NCBI RefSeq assembly: GCF_022201045.2 | Contig: NC_068558.1 | Coordinates: 5,237,501-5,301,500, forward strand | Origin: Citrus sinensis | Taxonomy: Eukaryota > Streptophyta > Magnoliopsida > Sapindales > Rutaceae | Direction: 5' to 3' | DNA: 64,000 nucleotides | Shown: one piece after another, positions 1-12,481 of the stretch | Layout of the letters: every line of letters starts with the position of its first letter | Position numbering within the stretch: the first letter of the stretch is position 1 | Position numbers and translations under genes: made by a program | Notes under the pieces: generated by a model | What the model saw: only the letters and a program-made list of their open reading frames with translations | Database searches by the model: none | Told to the model about the DNA's origin: nothing

Positions 1-110
1 AAATTAAATCAGTTGAGAAGATGCTTTGAGGTTGGACATCTGACCTAGCTCAATTCTTTTTTCAGTTACATTTGAAAGCCCAGTGCTTAATGGCAAGGTT
101 CTATTTGTAG

Positions 111-1602
111 GTGCAATTTGCTGCAGGGAGGGATCTGAGACACGGCCAACTTGAGAACATGATGCAGAGCTTAACTAATTGGTTTCTCTCAGTCTGTCCT
201 TTTAATGTCGTCTGTTTGATTTTAAGTTATAGATTCAATTTCTCATTATTCAAATTACTTTTGACGCATGTAAGAGCTTGCTGCTTATCAACATGGCCAT
301 TATATCGTAACCAAGTAATTTTTAGTTTTTATTGATTCCCAAAATACATTCCAATTGCTTGTTAAATGGGGGTCATCAATTGGAATTGGGTTGCCTCATC
401 AGAGATACCTCTTGGGGATAGCTAGCTCATTGTTGTATTTGGATACCGACTGATTGTTTAATCCATGAAGTAAGCTGTAACCGCAGTTTTGACACTCATG
501 TTAGCATGAGTACCACCTCTACATTTTCTCCCTATTCTGTGATTCATTTGTCTGTGCCTCTTTGATTTTCATCGGTTGCTGTCAAATCTTGTTGAGGGTA
601 ACAGAGTTCTTAATTGTAAATTTCAGGTTGGACACTTCAGACAATATTCTTTCTGTGATTCAAGACAAGATTAAGTGGGCTGAAACAATGTGCGAAGAGG
701 ACAAAAAACACAAGATGGAAGTCAAAAGTCACTTGCAAGATGTGAAGAAATCTGTCCATTCAAAGGTCAATTGATTCAGTCCTTTCCTCTGAAGTTTGTT
801 TGTACGTAGGCTTATATGGTTTTGAGTTAGTGATAAGAATTTAGGATTTTTTTTTTGTTTTGGGGGGCTGTTCATACAGTGCTAATGTTGATTGCAGAAA
901 TTGTCCTTATTGTGTAGGGGGTTAGTTTTGGCATTTAACATACTTGCAATGGTCTGAATTAATAACTCTCCATAGTAGGATTAAAATAGATGATCCATCT
1001 TAGAGGTTTGAGCATTTCTTATGATTTGGTGTACGTTTTATTCTACAGTCATGGCGTTGTGTTCTATCATACGATCATGATGTTATGTAACTCTCAAACA
1101 TTGAAAAAGCGCCTTATCTTTGAATGTGTGTATTATATTTGTTAAGTTGTGCAGCCTGTTTAATTATTACTTAACACATATGCCTTTACATATATGTCTG
1201 TGCTCTTCTTTTTGGTTAACTTTAAATAAATAATATTATTATTATAGTAAGTAAAAGCTTATGCTTAAGTCTTCAGAATAGATAGCATTTGAAGGTGCAA
1301 AAAATTGCAAGAGTGGAGCTCTTATGATGAATGATTGGAAGCAACTGGAACTCGTTTTTCTTGATTTAATGCTCTATAAACATATGAAAAAGGTTCATTT
1401 TGAAAGATATATAAATTGCAATGGATGGAATCTTTTATTCATACTACATACTGATAGAAATTTCACCAAACAGCTTGCTAGTAACCAGTTTCGAGCGCAG
1501 CAAGATAATTTCTTCTTTGAGTTGGACGGAGAAATGGACTCTGAGGAAGATTTGAGCCGATCAAAGAGGTATTTCGGTTCACGATTTATGCACTACCATT
1601 GA
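111..1602 (+). CDS. Exons of an unrecognised gene (3' part)
   Basis: I do not recognise this protein. A putative exon at 111-181 follows a TAG acceptor and ends at a GT donor; its reading frame joins exactly to an exon at 627-765 that follows TTTCAG. The joined frame reads ...MMQSLTNW-LDTSDNILSV... without a stop, which supports real splicing. The second exon encodes a charged, lysine- and glutamate-rich stretch that looks helical, perhaps a coiled coil. It can either read through to a TGA at 772-774 (ending SKVN) or splice at GT 766 into a frame-compatible exon at 1489-1602, which encodes an acidic tail and stops at TGA. The upstream part lies outside the window or in exons I cannot identify. 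Gene structure and even coding status are uncertain. Confidence 0.4.
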
Positions 1603-3414
1603 TGCGGGCTGAAATTTTTAATTAAGTAGTCAAATGACCGTTATTAACTATATTTATGTTATTAATAAAAGAAAATATATATTTTTTATTTTATCTTTAA
1701 AGCTTGAACTGGGGCTTCAATGGTGGGTGTGGTCCATCAGGTTTTGTCTGCATGTACATTCCCACTTTCTTGTTTGATCACCTGCAGATGACACGTTCCT
1801 TCTTTCCGTGCCATTCTTTCTCTATCTCCTTATAATTTCATTAATTATCACATTGCAGGAAACGGTCACCAAAGTATTATTTTTAAGAAAAGCGGGGATG
1901 AATCTTTGATGTTCTTCAGGCGGGCTAGCTTGATTTTCTTCTTGACATGTTAGATTAGTCATCAGTGACATAATGCCTAGAGTTGTTTCCGAGATGTCTA
2001 GTGCTCTAATTGGAATCATGTTAAATTCGTGTAAAGTTAATGGACAATAATAGTAAACAAATTACTCTCTCTAATGGTTCATAGAATTGCAATATGACGG
2101 TATTTCTATTTTATTAGGGCATTCGTGTTTCAAAAGTTAAAACCAACTACGAATTTGAAACTTCAATTAAAATCATGATGTCATCTTATTTGTTGCTGAA
2201 CTGAATCACATCTCGATCCATTGTATTTGAATTGCATCGCTCGGAAAAGTTTGGTTTTCAAAGTGACCTCTTCTAAATTTGAATGATCGCACACATGTGG
2301 CGAGTATTGTCATCATCTTATTCAGGGAAACCCGGAAAAATATAACCGCAAGCAACAAATGTACTTGCGTACAAATAAGAATGCGTGCATTATTAATGAG
2401 GCATTTTCAACTCCTTTGAAAATGTTGAAATATTGACCTTCAAACTGACTGGTCAAGTCAAACTTTCAAAAAAATATTCTGAGATAAGCTGTTGTCTTGT
2501 GGACCGTACGCCAATATTCTAACTAGCCCGCACGTGGGCGCACACGATCGCTGTGCTCCTTGTTGGCGTTACCCTGTTTGGGGGCTGTTGTCATTTTGCC
2601 GCTGATGCGGAGAAGTAACGTGATCTGACTCTCTTTATTATGCTTTGAATACCTAATAAACAATTTAATTAAATAGAAGGTAATACATTACTGGTTTGAT
2701 TAAAAATTGTTAAACGAAGAAAAGATTGGTCCGCAACTTCGCTTGCATCTTCCTATTAGCACTTAATTTCTTTAGCTTAGAACTTAAATTTGCACGAGAT
2801 GAGAGACTGTATAAGACCTTTATTATTGAGCTCCTATAAATGTTTATTTTTCATTGTTTTTGAAATGATTAATGATAGACATCACAAATTTTTTTATCTT
2901 AAAATTCATTTGAAATGATATGTTATTAATTAATTAGTAATTCTTTAAAATACCCAAGTAAATTAATTGTATTATCCTTAACAACCAATTAATGAATGCT
3001 ACATCATTTGAGGTGCTTTTTAGGATAAAAAATTTTGATATATGTACCACTGCTCTTTGATATTATTGAACAGAACAGATAACAACAGTTTATAAGTAAA
3101 ATTCATTGTTAGTTTAATTATTATGCTTGTGGGAATTGAGTGAGTGATCTGGATTATGGACTTGCAACGTCTTGAAAAATTAATAAACACGTAAAAGCCT
3201 TACCTAAATATAAACCGCAAATCTCTTATTTTAATTTGAACTTGATAACTCGTAATGCTCTGATGAGCAACTTGTTTCAATGTTTGTAATAAATCTAGTA
3301 TTTTTTTTTAATTACATGAGATTATTGCTCATATTAGAACTCATATTTCATGAGACTACTAGATTGATATTTACAATCAGATAATTATTTGGATTAATTT
3401 AGTAATTTATAAAT
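1603..3414. other. Intergenic, AT-rich
   Basis: No supportable gene. AT-rich sequence with short G-box-like CACGTG (near 2531) and TTGAC-type motifs, which may be chance. Between this and the ERF gene lies a SINE relic. Confidence 0.5.
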
Positions 3415-3545
3415 CTTATATAGATTTCGAAAGAGAAAAAATTGTCTTCACTCAAATTGAAGAAGAAAATTAAACCCCACAATTCGTTGTGGGGGACTTG
3501 AACTCATGCTAACCATTTGGCAAATCTAGTATGGGTTACACTAAA
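3415..3545 (-). mobile_element. tRNA-derived SINE relic
   Basis: On the minus strand there is a B-box-like motif (GAGTTCAAGTCCC) followed by a tail GTGGGGTTTAATTTTCTTC and TTGAGTGAAGACA. The same tail (GGTTTAATTTAAATTTTCTT, TTGAGTGAAAGCAG) follows the B box of the element at 15767-15912, so both belong to one family. The A-box region is shortened, consistent with an old degraded copy. Confidence 0.5.
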
Positions 3546-4126
3546 TAGATCTTTTCCTTTGTTGCATGTATATAAACAGCTTTTATAATAGAAAGTATAT
3601 TAGAAACAAATATTTGGACATATTTTTAAAATAAGTTGAATTTGCCGGTCCCGCGTCTTCGTCAATCCGGTACCCCATGTGAAGATGAACTCGTTACATT
3701 TCACCTTAGTCTTCAATTCATGTACCCCCAATGTAATGCAACTATTTCAGGTACATCAGTCATAAATGAGAAGTGTCCTGTGTCAACCTCAGTCATGAGG
3801 CATCGTTTTCATTTGCGATAAGTAAATAAAACGACAATTTCTTTCTTGCCCAAAATATGATCATAAAGAATAAAGGATTTCTTTCATTTCAGAAATTTTT
3901 CACAAAGAAAAAGCAGTAACAACAACTAACTCTTTTATATTCACAATTCCCACTCTCTTTTTTTTTTTTTCTTTTTTTTTTTTGCAAACACCCTTCAAAG
4001 TACAAACAAACTTACAAATTACAAAATCACGTGCGGGGATGATCACCCCCCCGGCCCAAGAAAAGAAGAAAAGAACTAGTAGATCTCTCGGATAAGATCG
4101 ACTTCGGAGTTTCTTCCACGTCAGCG

Positions 4127-4942
4127 TCAGTTTACCAATAGCTGGTCACCACGTGTACAGGAGGCCACTCGCGCCACTTTTCCAACTCCACTTCCCATTT
4201 CCATCCCGGCTCGTACTGGCACCGACGCCAAGGCAGCCACCTTTCTCCTCCTCTTGGGGGACACACTGCCACTATCCGTGGACGAAGACGGCTCCGGCGT
4301 GGACCGCTTCGACTTAATTCTGACCGGCTCGGGCTCACCCGAGTTGATCCTTAGGGGAAAATTCAAAAGAGCCCTTGATCCCCTCATCCTGTAAGCGGCT
4401 CGGTCATAAGCCAGAGCCGCATCCTCAGCCGTCTCGAAAGTCCCGAGCCAAACCCGAGCCCCATTCTTAGCCGGGTCACGTATTTCGGCCGCAAACTTCC
4501 CCCAAGGTCTCTGCCTAACCCCCCTGTAATGCTTCCCCCTAGAAGGCACCACTGTAGGAGCCGGAGCACCTCGCTCCTCCGGTAACGCCGGTGCCGGCGC
4601 CACTTCCGCCACCTGATGGCGATCAGATTCGGCTAACTGCTCCTGTGGAACCCATCCAACTGTTAGGGCATCACGCAAGAAATTAAAGACAAGCATGTCC
4701 TCGGAGTCGTTCTCCCTCAAAGGGAGGTCCCCCCAGTTGTCCGTTAGACATGGGTACAATCGGCTAAAGCTTGAGCTCCTGAAATAAGTAGGGGGAGCCC
4801 CGTTGGACTTGGAACTCGCTGATGACACGCTGCTCAGTCCAGTCTCCGATTCGCCGAGTAAGTGCTGGCGAACTGAATCCAGCACAGCATAATCCGACGG
4901 CATCATATTCATACTACCACCACTACTACTGTGTCCGTGCAT
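4127..4942 (-). CDS. ERF2-like: AP2/ERF transcription factor, ERF2/ERF1A type (group IX)
   Basis: Single-exon gene of 271 residues. The AP2/ERF DNA-binding domain spans about residues 138-196 and has the ERF-subfamily marks: [18 protein letters not shown], the alanine and aspartate in AAEIRD, and [12 protein letters not shown]. It should bind GCC-box promoters in the nucleus. A basic cluster PKRRRK at 229-234 is a likely nuclear localisation signal. The N-terminus ([16 protein letters not shown]) is the short conserved helix of group IX ERFs, and an acidic stretch (DSEDMLVF) at about 79-86 is a likely activation region. ATG 4942 is chosen because it is the first in-frame ATG, and a TATA box at 5071-5080 leaves a leader of about 100 bases without other ATGs. 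The family mediates ethylene, jasmonate and pathogen responses. The coding region is notably GC-rich compared with its flanks. Confidence 0.93.
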   Translation of the reverse strand: MHGHSSSGGSMNMMPSDYAVLDSVRQHLLGESETGLSSVSSASSKSNGAPPTYFRSSSFSRLYPCLTDNWGDLPLRENDSEDMLVFNFLRDALTVGWVPQEQLAESDRHQVAEVAPAPALPEERGAPAPTVVPSRGKHYRGVRQRPWGKFAAEIRDPAKNGARVWLGTFETAEDAALAYDRAAYRMRGSRALLNFPLRINSGEPEPVRIKSKRSTPEPSSSTDSGSVSPKRRRKVAALASVPVRAGMEMGSGVGKVARVASCTRGDQLLVN

Positions 4943-5070
4943 TTTGCTTCCGGATTTAAAAACAGAAATTGGTTTATGTATATATTTCCTATTCCTTGTC
5001 GTTAACTTTCTTTGTGAATTGTGAGTGTGCAACTGCAACCTGCAACTTTCGGATTTTGATGGAGGGTGAA

Positions 5071-5080
5071 CCTTATATAG
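5071..5080 (-). promoter_or_regulatory. TATA box of the ERF2-like gene
   Basis: On the minus strand the sequence reads CTATATAAGG, about 130 bases upstream of ATG 4942. A start site about 30 bases downstream (near 5045) gives a leader of about 100 bases with no upstream ATG. This is a textbook TATA position, although no transcript data are available. Confidence 0.7.
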
Positions 5081-5242
5081 TGGCAAGATGCATGAATTTG
5101 AAAAATGTTGGAATTTTAGAAATATTTTATTATATTAGCGGTTCGTGGATTTTTTAATTTATTATTATTACTATTATTGGAGCTTGGTTTCCTTGAACGT
5201 TCTGTAAGATGAAATTATTAAAGTGGGTGAGGGGATTTTAAT

Positions 5243-5248
5243 CACGTG
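5243..5248. promoter_or_regulatory. G-box (CACGTG) upstream of the ERF2-like gene
   Basis: A CACGTGAC motif lies about 170 bases upstream of the TATA box. G-box/ABRE cores of this kind bind bZIP and bHLH factors. Function here is inferred from position only. Confidence 0.35.
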
Positions 5249-5249
5249 A

Positions 5250-5373
5250 CTTAAATCGATCAACGGAAGGAGATGATGCTGTTGTGTGTGCGGACATCAA
5301 ATTCTTGGCTCATGAGTCATGGCTGTCTGTTTCTGTCTCAACTTGTGCTAGTTGTTGGTACATAATTGATTTC

Positions 5374-5407
<34 letters not shown>

Positions 5408-8400
5408 CAAATTATATGATTGATGACTGTGTTTATGAGTAACAAATCAAGGAGAAGTGTGCAAACTTGAGTAACAAATCTTGTATCTCAAGTACCATAA
5501 TTAACTAAACAATTATGTATCTTCAATAAATCATTCTTAATTTATTATTACACGTTATCGCACGTGCCACTTTCTATGAACTGTCTACATTGCGTCGTGT
5601 ATTTTACAAAATAATTAAACAAGTTATGCTATTAGTATAAGAAGATCTTGTTTACACCTAAAAATGTACAAGACAAATAGTAATCAAAATAGAATGCGTT
5701 TTTGGAGGATAGAATCATGTGTTAAACTTAAAGAGAGCTCGTGATTCAATTGTATGAAGGATTAGATTAATCAAAAAAAAAAAAAAGGTGGTGAAATATC
5801 TTTTACCAATAACCGGTAACAACTGATGATGGTGGCATTTGGCCACGATGAAGGGGACTCTTTTCTTTTGAACAAAATCAACGAGAACTAAAGAGAGAAT
5901 CAAATCAACGACACAACTCTTCATTATAGTAAACCGTCAACGAAAATTTTGCACATTTTATTACGAGCTTTTAAAACCCACAAGTCAAATATTTTTTTTT
6001 TCTTAATTTACCTTTCACACATCTTTACGTACTTGTTTGGAAACATAGATTTGTGATAGAAATTCTTAGTAAGATTGTTACAATTCATGATATAGTCAAA
6101 TTTATCGGGAAAAAAAATGAAGAAAATGATGTTAAAAGCATAAGTTTGGTTTGGATGAAGCATCGAGGATGGATCGGAAATTAGAAAGGTGACGAAAGAA
6201 CAAGTTTTCGTAAAGAACAAAACACGACACAGCCCACAGTTCAGATACAATGGTTCTGGACGTGATCCATAGACATATAAAAATATTTTAATTTTATTTT
6301 CCATGGATAAGGCTCCCTACCAAGTCAATTTTCCAACCAAAAAAAGTCTATGGTGCGGGTGCCCCACACCCATCAATTTGCAACACCTTTACTTTCACAT
6401 CAGCTACACGGAAGCGAATTAGTTTTTTACTTTTAAAATTTTGTTTTTCTTGATTAGATATCAACCTAATTCTTGTCTTGGAGTTGGAAGATCTAAAATT
6501 CTAAATGGCTCAACTATTTTCTTAGAAAATTATTAATCGGAAAGCACGAGGTCTTGATTTTCATGTTCATATTGATTCCGTTGGATTAGTTGTAATCTTA
6601 CTGGTTTTGGTTGATCCACTTGGAGCTCATTTTGTAGTATACTTGTATCTGTTAAAGTTGCAGCCTTAGTTAATTTGTCCACATATTTTTTTTTTTTTTT
6701 TTGAGAAGGAATATGTCCACATTTAATAAACAGATATTTTGAAATACTTTTTTAAGATCAAACTCTCTTCTCACTAACGCGAGCGAGCAAATCTGGAGTA
6801 CACACCTTTTGTTTCCTCTCGTTCTCAATATCGTTCATATATATCTATGTCAACATAATTTATCATTATATTCAGTGACAGAGCTCAGAGTAAATCTGGA
6901 GGAGGGGGACTAAGTTTAAACTTCAAGTATTAATAAAGGATTGTTTTTAGATGGTTTTTTTTCATCTATGGCTATGGTGTAGTCGTCAAAATTTTGGGAA
7001 TTTTGCTTCTAACTTCAGCAATTGGGGATTTTGATTGATAATTGAGACCAATGGCGGTACCACATTGGAGCTAGCAGAGAGTTTGTTGCATTTTTAATTT
7101 AATTTACCATAAAAGCACCTATAAAAATTATAAAAATAACTTTTTTTTTATGTCAAACCCGCGAGAAATATTGTTATTTTGAAATCCCATGGACCCTAAC
7201 TCTCCTCGCACAAAATAACATAAACCACTCATCTTACTGAGTTTTATCTACATAATTTTTGTTCAATTGATCTTATGGTACGTGAAATTCAACTTGATAT
7301 TTACATTATGGACATGGGTTTTGATAACAAATTTTTAGAATTGGAAAGGTATTAGTGAGCTAATAAGAAAAATAGTTGATACTAAGAAGGACAAACTGTA
7401 TTTATTAATTTATCTATTGGTAACATTAGTGTTGATTTTTACATGTTGCTACAACTAAAGTAGAAATAGCTTTTTCAGCTATGAAGCTTGTGAATCATCA
7501 GTGAAATCGGATGAGAGAAACTAATTGCATAAGATATATTTTGTGGTTTTGATGATATGGTTACTCTTCAATATTTTCAACATATGAAAACACGTCGAGG
7601 ATATATAAATGCATTGAATTGGATATATTAATTTTTTTATTTGTTGACCACTTTTTAATTATATTATTATTTAAACTTAACCCCTGATAGATTGAATTCT
7701 TAGCTTCTCCCTGATTGAGGCTACTGTTACAAATAAAAAATAAAATGAAAAAGTAATTAACAAAATAAAAATCAAAGAGTTGTGTCCAAATTTTATCAAA
7801 CATTTAAAAGACTATTTGCCAATTTGTCAAAATGAAAAAGCAATTAACAAAATAAAAATCAAACAATTGGGCCACTTTATTTCACAAAATATAAAATTAC
7901 ATTTTCATCCTATATATAAAGTTTACAAATTAATTGTGCAGTGGCCAAATCAGTATTTTATATTTAATTTTTAATATTTCCTATTTGGGGGAAATTTTGG
8001 GTGGTAACGTGGACCAAACTTAGTGACGCGTGGCAGAAAAAGTCAATCAAGGAAAATCAATTTGTTTAATTGGATCAAGATAGCCTACAAAGGGATACAA
8101 GGTAAGTTCTTTGAAGAAAAGGATAGTTTTGGTAAAATATACAATATCAAAGAGTATTATCAGAAGCTAGATTTTGGTAGTTCGGGCAAGCACGTGAACA
8201 ATGCATGCCATCATGAGAGAAAACAAAAATATTTTAGTTTGGCTAAGGATGAGGAGTCAACAAGAATATAGATTCTCTATCTAACCAATGAGAAAAGACC
8301 ACGTCAGTTGTCATTTTTCATACCACCATAAAAGCAATAGGACCATAGGGCTAGGAGGCTATCACATGTCTAGCTGTGGAGGAAAAAAGTGAATGGTAGA

Positions 8401-9600
8401 TTTCTTGTCTTCTAAGCTCATGGATGTTATCATTAAGGGACCACAAGACAAATTACTCAAATAACTTCATTTAAGGGAGGTCATCCATTAAATGAGTGTC
8501 ATGTGCCCAAAATTACTAATATACCTTCAGAAACACTCCTATATAAGTTCCACGTGTTCAATCTTGAGGGGACTCTCTCCATCTCTAACTCTTTCTCCTT
8601 TTGCTCTATCCAACCATTGGGAGATTTTTCCAAATCTGATTTCTTGAGAGGCCATTTCATCTTTTTCTTTCTCAATTTTTATACCTATATGAAAGATTTT
8701 GGCCATCTCATCCTGCAAAGAAGATTTTCCTTTATTCTTTTCTGAAAAAACTCTCTAATCTCCATAAGACCCACATCTCCATAATATTATTATCTACCAT
8801 AAACAATCTTTAATAAGGTTTCATTTATAGTGTAGAACAAATCATGCAATACTTCATTGATATAGTCAATTAGAGATGAGCTACTCCCATGGATGTAGGC
8901 CAAAGGCCCGAACTTGTAAAATCTTGTTTGTTCTTTATTGTTTATGCTTATTTTTTGTTTATTATGATGGTTTTGTTGCTCAGGTCGTATTTCATATATG
9001 ATTTCACTTGAATTATCCTACAAGTTCTACGGAGTTAACTAGATAAACTCTTTAGAGCTATTTTCGAAACTCTCTTGAGCTCCCTATGTCAATTTCTTAA
9101 ATTAAATCCCATGAACTCCAGGGGCTCGCCCTAATATTCCAAACTCAAAATACCATAGCTCGCCTCCCAAATCACCTCAGCTATAACTCCTGCCCCAAAT
9201 ATCATAAAATACACCTAAACCCAAACTGAACTTAATCTCTCCCTAAAATATAAATTTTATTTGTTTTAATTGGATTTGACATGAATCCGGTAAGAATAAT
9301 TGCCTAATGGTTCGAATTGTATCTTAGCGAAAATCCAACTAAAACATTTCTTTTAGAAACTTCAAAAATTTTTTTAAAGCCTACAAGTACCGTAGGCCCC
9401 TCTAGTCGTAAGGAGCCTTCCCTGATTATATTATGCATAGCTCTAATTTTGTCATTGTGTATTATTTTTTTTAAAGGAATTTACTATCATGTAGTAGTTT
9501 TTAATTTTTCTCTTCCAATTTTTTTTTTAATATTTAAACTTGTTTCGCGACGGAAGGGGAAAAAACAAGTCACCCTTAAAAATTCGTGTTTTATTGCATT
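5250..9600. other. Intergenic, AT-rich
   Basis: No supportable gene. It holds poly-pyrimidine tracts (around 5370-5405 and 6690), a 33-bp direct repeat (7743-7776 and 7831-7864, 88 bases apart) and an isolated promoter-like stretch near 8539. Short open frames here show no family resemblance or splice logic. Confidence 0.5.
8539..8547 (+). promoter_or_regulatory. Orphan TATA-like motif
   Basis: TATATAAG is followed about 30 bases later by a pyrimidine-rich tract (CTCTCTCCATCTCTAAC and similar), as in many plant leaders. No coding region follows within the next kilobase, so if it is a promoter it would drive a non-coding or decayed transcript. Confidence 0.25.
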
Positions 9601-9604
9601 TCTT

Positions 9605-9745
9605 TGACAAAAAAAAAAAAGAAAAGAAAATAGAACCCGTGATCTTACCATCGTATTAAGAGATTTTGTGATGATTTCACTGGCTTTCAGTAGAGTTTGG
9701 CATCTAAACCACTACAATATCAATTAAAATTAATGTAAACAAAAC
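9605..9745 (-). mobile_element. Possible SINE-like relic
   Basis: Read on the minus strand, a B-box-like GATCACGGGTTCTA precedes a run ending in poly-T/A (CTTTTCTTTTTTTTTTTG). The arrangement resembles the tRNA-derived SINEs elsewhere in the window, but no convincing A box or target duplication is seen. Confidence 0.25.
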
Positions 9746-9916
9746 ATAAAAATCACAATTGTATGGTGTTCTGGTGCACTAAAACTCCTGGCGCTTAGTT
9801 TATACGAAGACGGATTATCATTTAAGAAAAATTTCTCCTCTTTTTTTTTTTTTTTACATCTCATTAAAAATTACAAGTACTTTACAAATTGAATATTCCT
9901 TCATTAGTGCAGGTTA

Positions 9917-10078
9917 TGCCGAGAAGAGAAAAGAAAATAGCATTGATTTTTCTACAAAGTAATATATTTTCTTTGGATTCTCTTATCTTACATGTTTTCA
10001 CACATAAACAGTACGTGAGCGCCATACGGCCATTATTCATGTGTGAGAATATTGCCATTTTCTTTTCTCTTCTCGGCA
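9917..10078. mobile_element. Foldback MITE with TTA target duplication
   Basis: The two ends are inverted copies beginning TGCCGAGAAGAGAAAAGAAA; the match runs over about 22 perfect bases and then continues imperfectly. A second, inner inverted pair (TTTTCACACAT / ATGTGTGAGAAT) lies inside. The element is flanked on both sides by TTA (9914-9916 and 10079-10081), the target duplication typical of PIF/Harbinger (Tourist-like) MITEs. It has no coding capacity; short open frames on both strands arise from its palindromic nature. Confidence 0.65.
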
Positions 10079-11886
10079 TTAATGGTTTTTCAGTCAAAAA
10101 TTGATTCTATCCGATTGCGAAATTGGCACACCCTACTATGTATAATGATAACATGACACTTTAAAAAAAAAAATAATAATACTGAACCTTTGAAGTTGAC
10201 CATTCTGGTCACGTAAGACTTTGACCAAGAACCCTTCTAGTCTACTTCCCCTGTTTTCAATCCATTCAGTTCATCAATCATTATCAGTCGACAATTTAAT
10301 AGACAGGTCTCATTCATGTCCACGTGCGCTGCACCCGCTATCTAAGACTCCATTGTTTTCACCAAAAGACAAAGAGGACCTATTGACGAATGAATAATAG
10401 TATAGAAAATTTATAATTGTGCACATGCTCATTTGGATGCTGCATGGAAGTTTGTTCCTTGAATTGTAAGTGAACGCCAAGGCCTCTCTCTGTAGCATTT
10501 ATTTATGAGTGTATAATACGCATTAGCGTTCAAATCTATTTGAAGCTTTCAACAAAGCAATATCATTATAAATAAATATATCATATTACCCCCAACCTTT
10601 ACTTGCTGCATAACGGCTGCTGAATAGTGGAATTCCAACCATTTATATTTATAATAATGGATTCCCATTTACGAATTTCAAGTAATCAAACAAATATTAA
10701 TGATTGTGACAAAAAACAAATTCGATGCACTTACTATATAAATAAATAAAATAAGGTAGCTGTTACGTTAAACTCAAATGTCATAAATATCGTATTAAAT
10801 AATGGTTTAAAAAATGACAAAAGAATTTGATATTATAAAACTATCAAACGTTTGTGAACCAAAGTCAGCAAATAGAATAATATTCTTGGAAAGGCGACGA
10901 AATGGTATGTTAAATATGAGATTACGCAGATGGCCAAAGGAATTAATTAAGTAAAACTCCACTGTATCATTTGATTAAAAAGCATGAGACCAGGTGGGTT
11001 TCAGAGATAGACTGGAGCAAGCCGTATGGAACCTGCTTACTCAAAATCAAATAAATGGGGCTTATAATAATATCAACTTGATGATAATCACAAGTCGACG
11101 TTCAAAACAAGAAAGAGAACATAATATAATATAATACATCACAGATACTGACAAGATCACTGTCGGCATTAATTTATTTGCAGCAAAATAATTTACAGGA
11201 TCACTTTCGCTAATGCATTACGTGCGTGCAATCAAACCGAAAGCCTATAGCAAAGAAAGCAAACAAGTTCAGTGTCCAAATAGTTAGATATCCTCACAGC
11301 GGAAACATTGTCTGGGATAGCTTTACAAAGACATTTGTTAAACCTTGGAGCTCAGAAGCAAAGATGCAGATATTCGCAAATGAAACTGTATATACAAACA
11401 ACATCAACTACAGTACCGATAATGATTGATACTGTTGTGACAACAATTATAAGACCTAATATCATTTATAGAAGGGCGGGGCTATTTCAACTTAAACTTT
11501 AGACACAAATTTTGAGCAATTGATCTCATAAAATCCAATGATAGACATTGAAATACACACGACCTGTATACAGGATATACATACATAGTGAATGCAGCTA
11601 AATACACGGCTTGAATATGTCATAGCTAGCCAATAGTTTCATACAATATCAAAACTTTTGCACATTGTGTTTTTTCAAGCTTAGAAATGGATGAAGCTTT
11701 TAATACCTCTCTGATCTCAGATCTGGGTCTGGCAACTACTGCAGTATCTAACATTCTACTAAGAAAAAGAGAAATAAAAATGATGCTGCAATGTTCCACA
11801 TAAGTAATACAGTTTCATCACATTCAGGCAGAGAAGTGGACATTCCTAGGTCCCAATTCTACTTTTACACTTGGATAAAGAACATA

Positions 11887-12390
11887 AAGTTCTCTACTGA
11901 ATGCAACCGATTGTACAGAAAACATATTAGATCAAAACAAAATACGACCTATTAATGGCCTAGATGAAACGATTACAGATGGCAAACCTGTTAGCGGATA
12001 TCACAACTTCTAGAAAATGCAAAGTATCATGTTATTTAATATTGATTGAGAAATGTAGATAGTCTATATAGCAAATCCAAGAGATTATCCATGGAGATTA
12101 CCATCTATAAACAAGATTTGTAATAGATATAACTTAAAAAGCTTTGCTAAATGCATCCAATTGACAGGACACCGATTAGATCGGAACAAAATCTTACCTG
12201 TGGATAGCCTAGATGTAACCACCACAGCTTGAAAGTTGTAAGCAAATTTTACGGCTTCTAGAAGATGCTAAAAAAAAAAACCTGTTATTTAATGTTTGAT
12301 AGAAAAAGATAGATAGAGAATCCAAGAGGCTTTTCATAAATATTAGTAGTGTAATCTAAGAACTAGATTCGCAAGAGATATCATTAAAAG
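11887..12390. repeat. Diverged tandem duplication, offset about 249 bp
   Basis: Two related segments follow each other: TTAGATCAAAACAAAAT at 11927 matches TTAGATCGGAACAAAAT at 12176. Both then share CCTAGATG, CTTCTAGAA, a TGTTATTTAAT block and a GATAGA..AATCCAAGAG block in the same order. The copies have diverged by substitutions and indels, so the duplication is old. No gene is associated. Confidence 0.55.
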
Positions 12391-12481
12391 TAATTTCAGG
12401 TGGTCTGAAGAACAGTATAAAATGATTGGATGTCCCATCACATACAATCCAAGCCCAATGTGAAATTCCATAACCAGGCAG

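Noticed and set aside
5043-5086. Longer in-frame start for the ERF2-like protein
   Set aside because: The extension begins with TTG, lies upstream of the TATA box and contains no ATG before 4942.
8503-8745. 80-codon frame after the orphan TATA motif
   Set aside because: It starts upstream of the TATA box, is rich in phenylalanine and serine from pyrimidine tracts, and matches no family.
9882-10104. Two mirror-image open frames of 71 codons
   Set aside because: They share their ends because the DNA is a foldback element; not coding.
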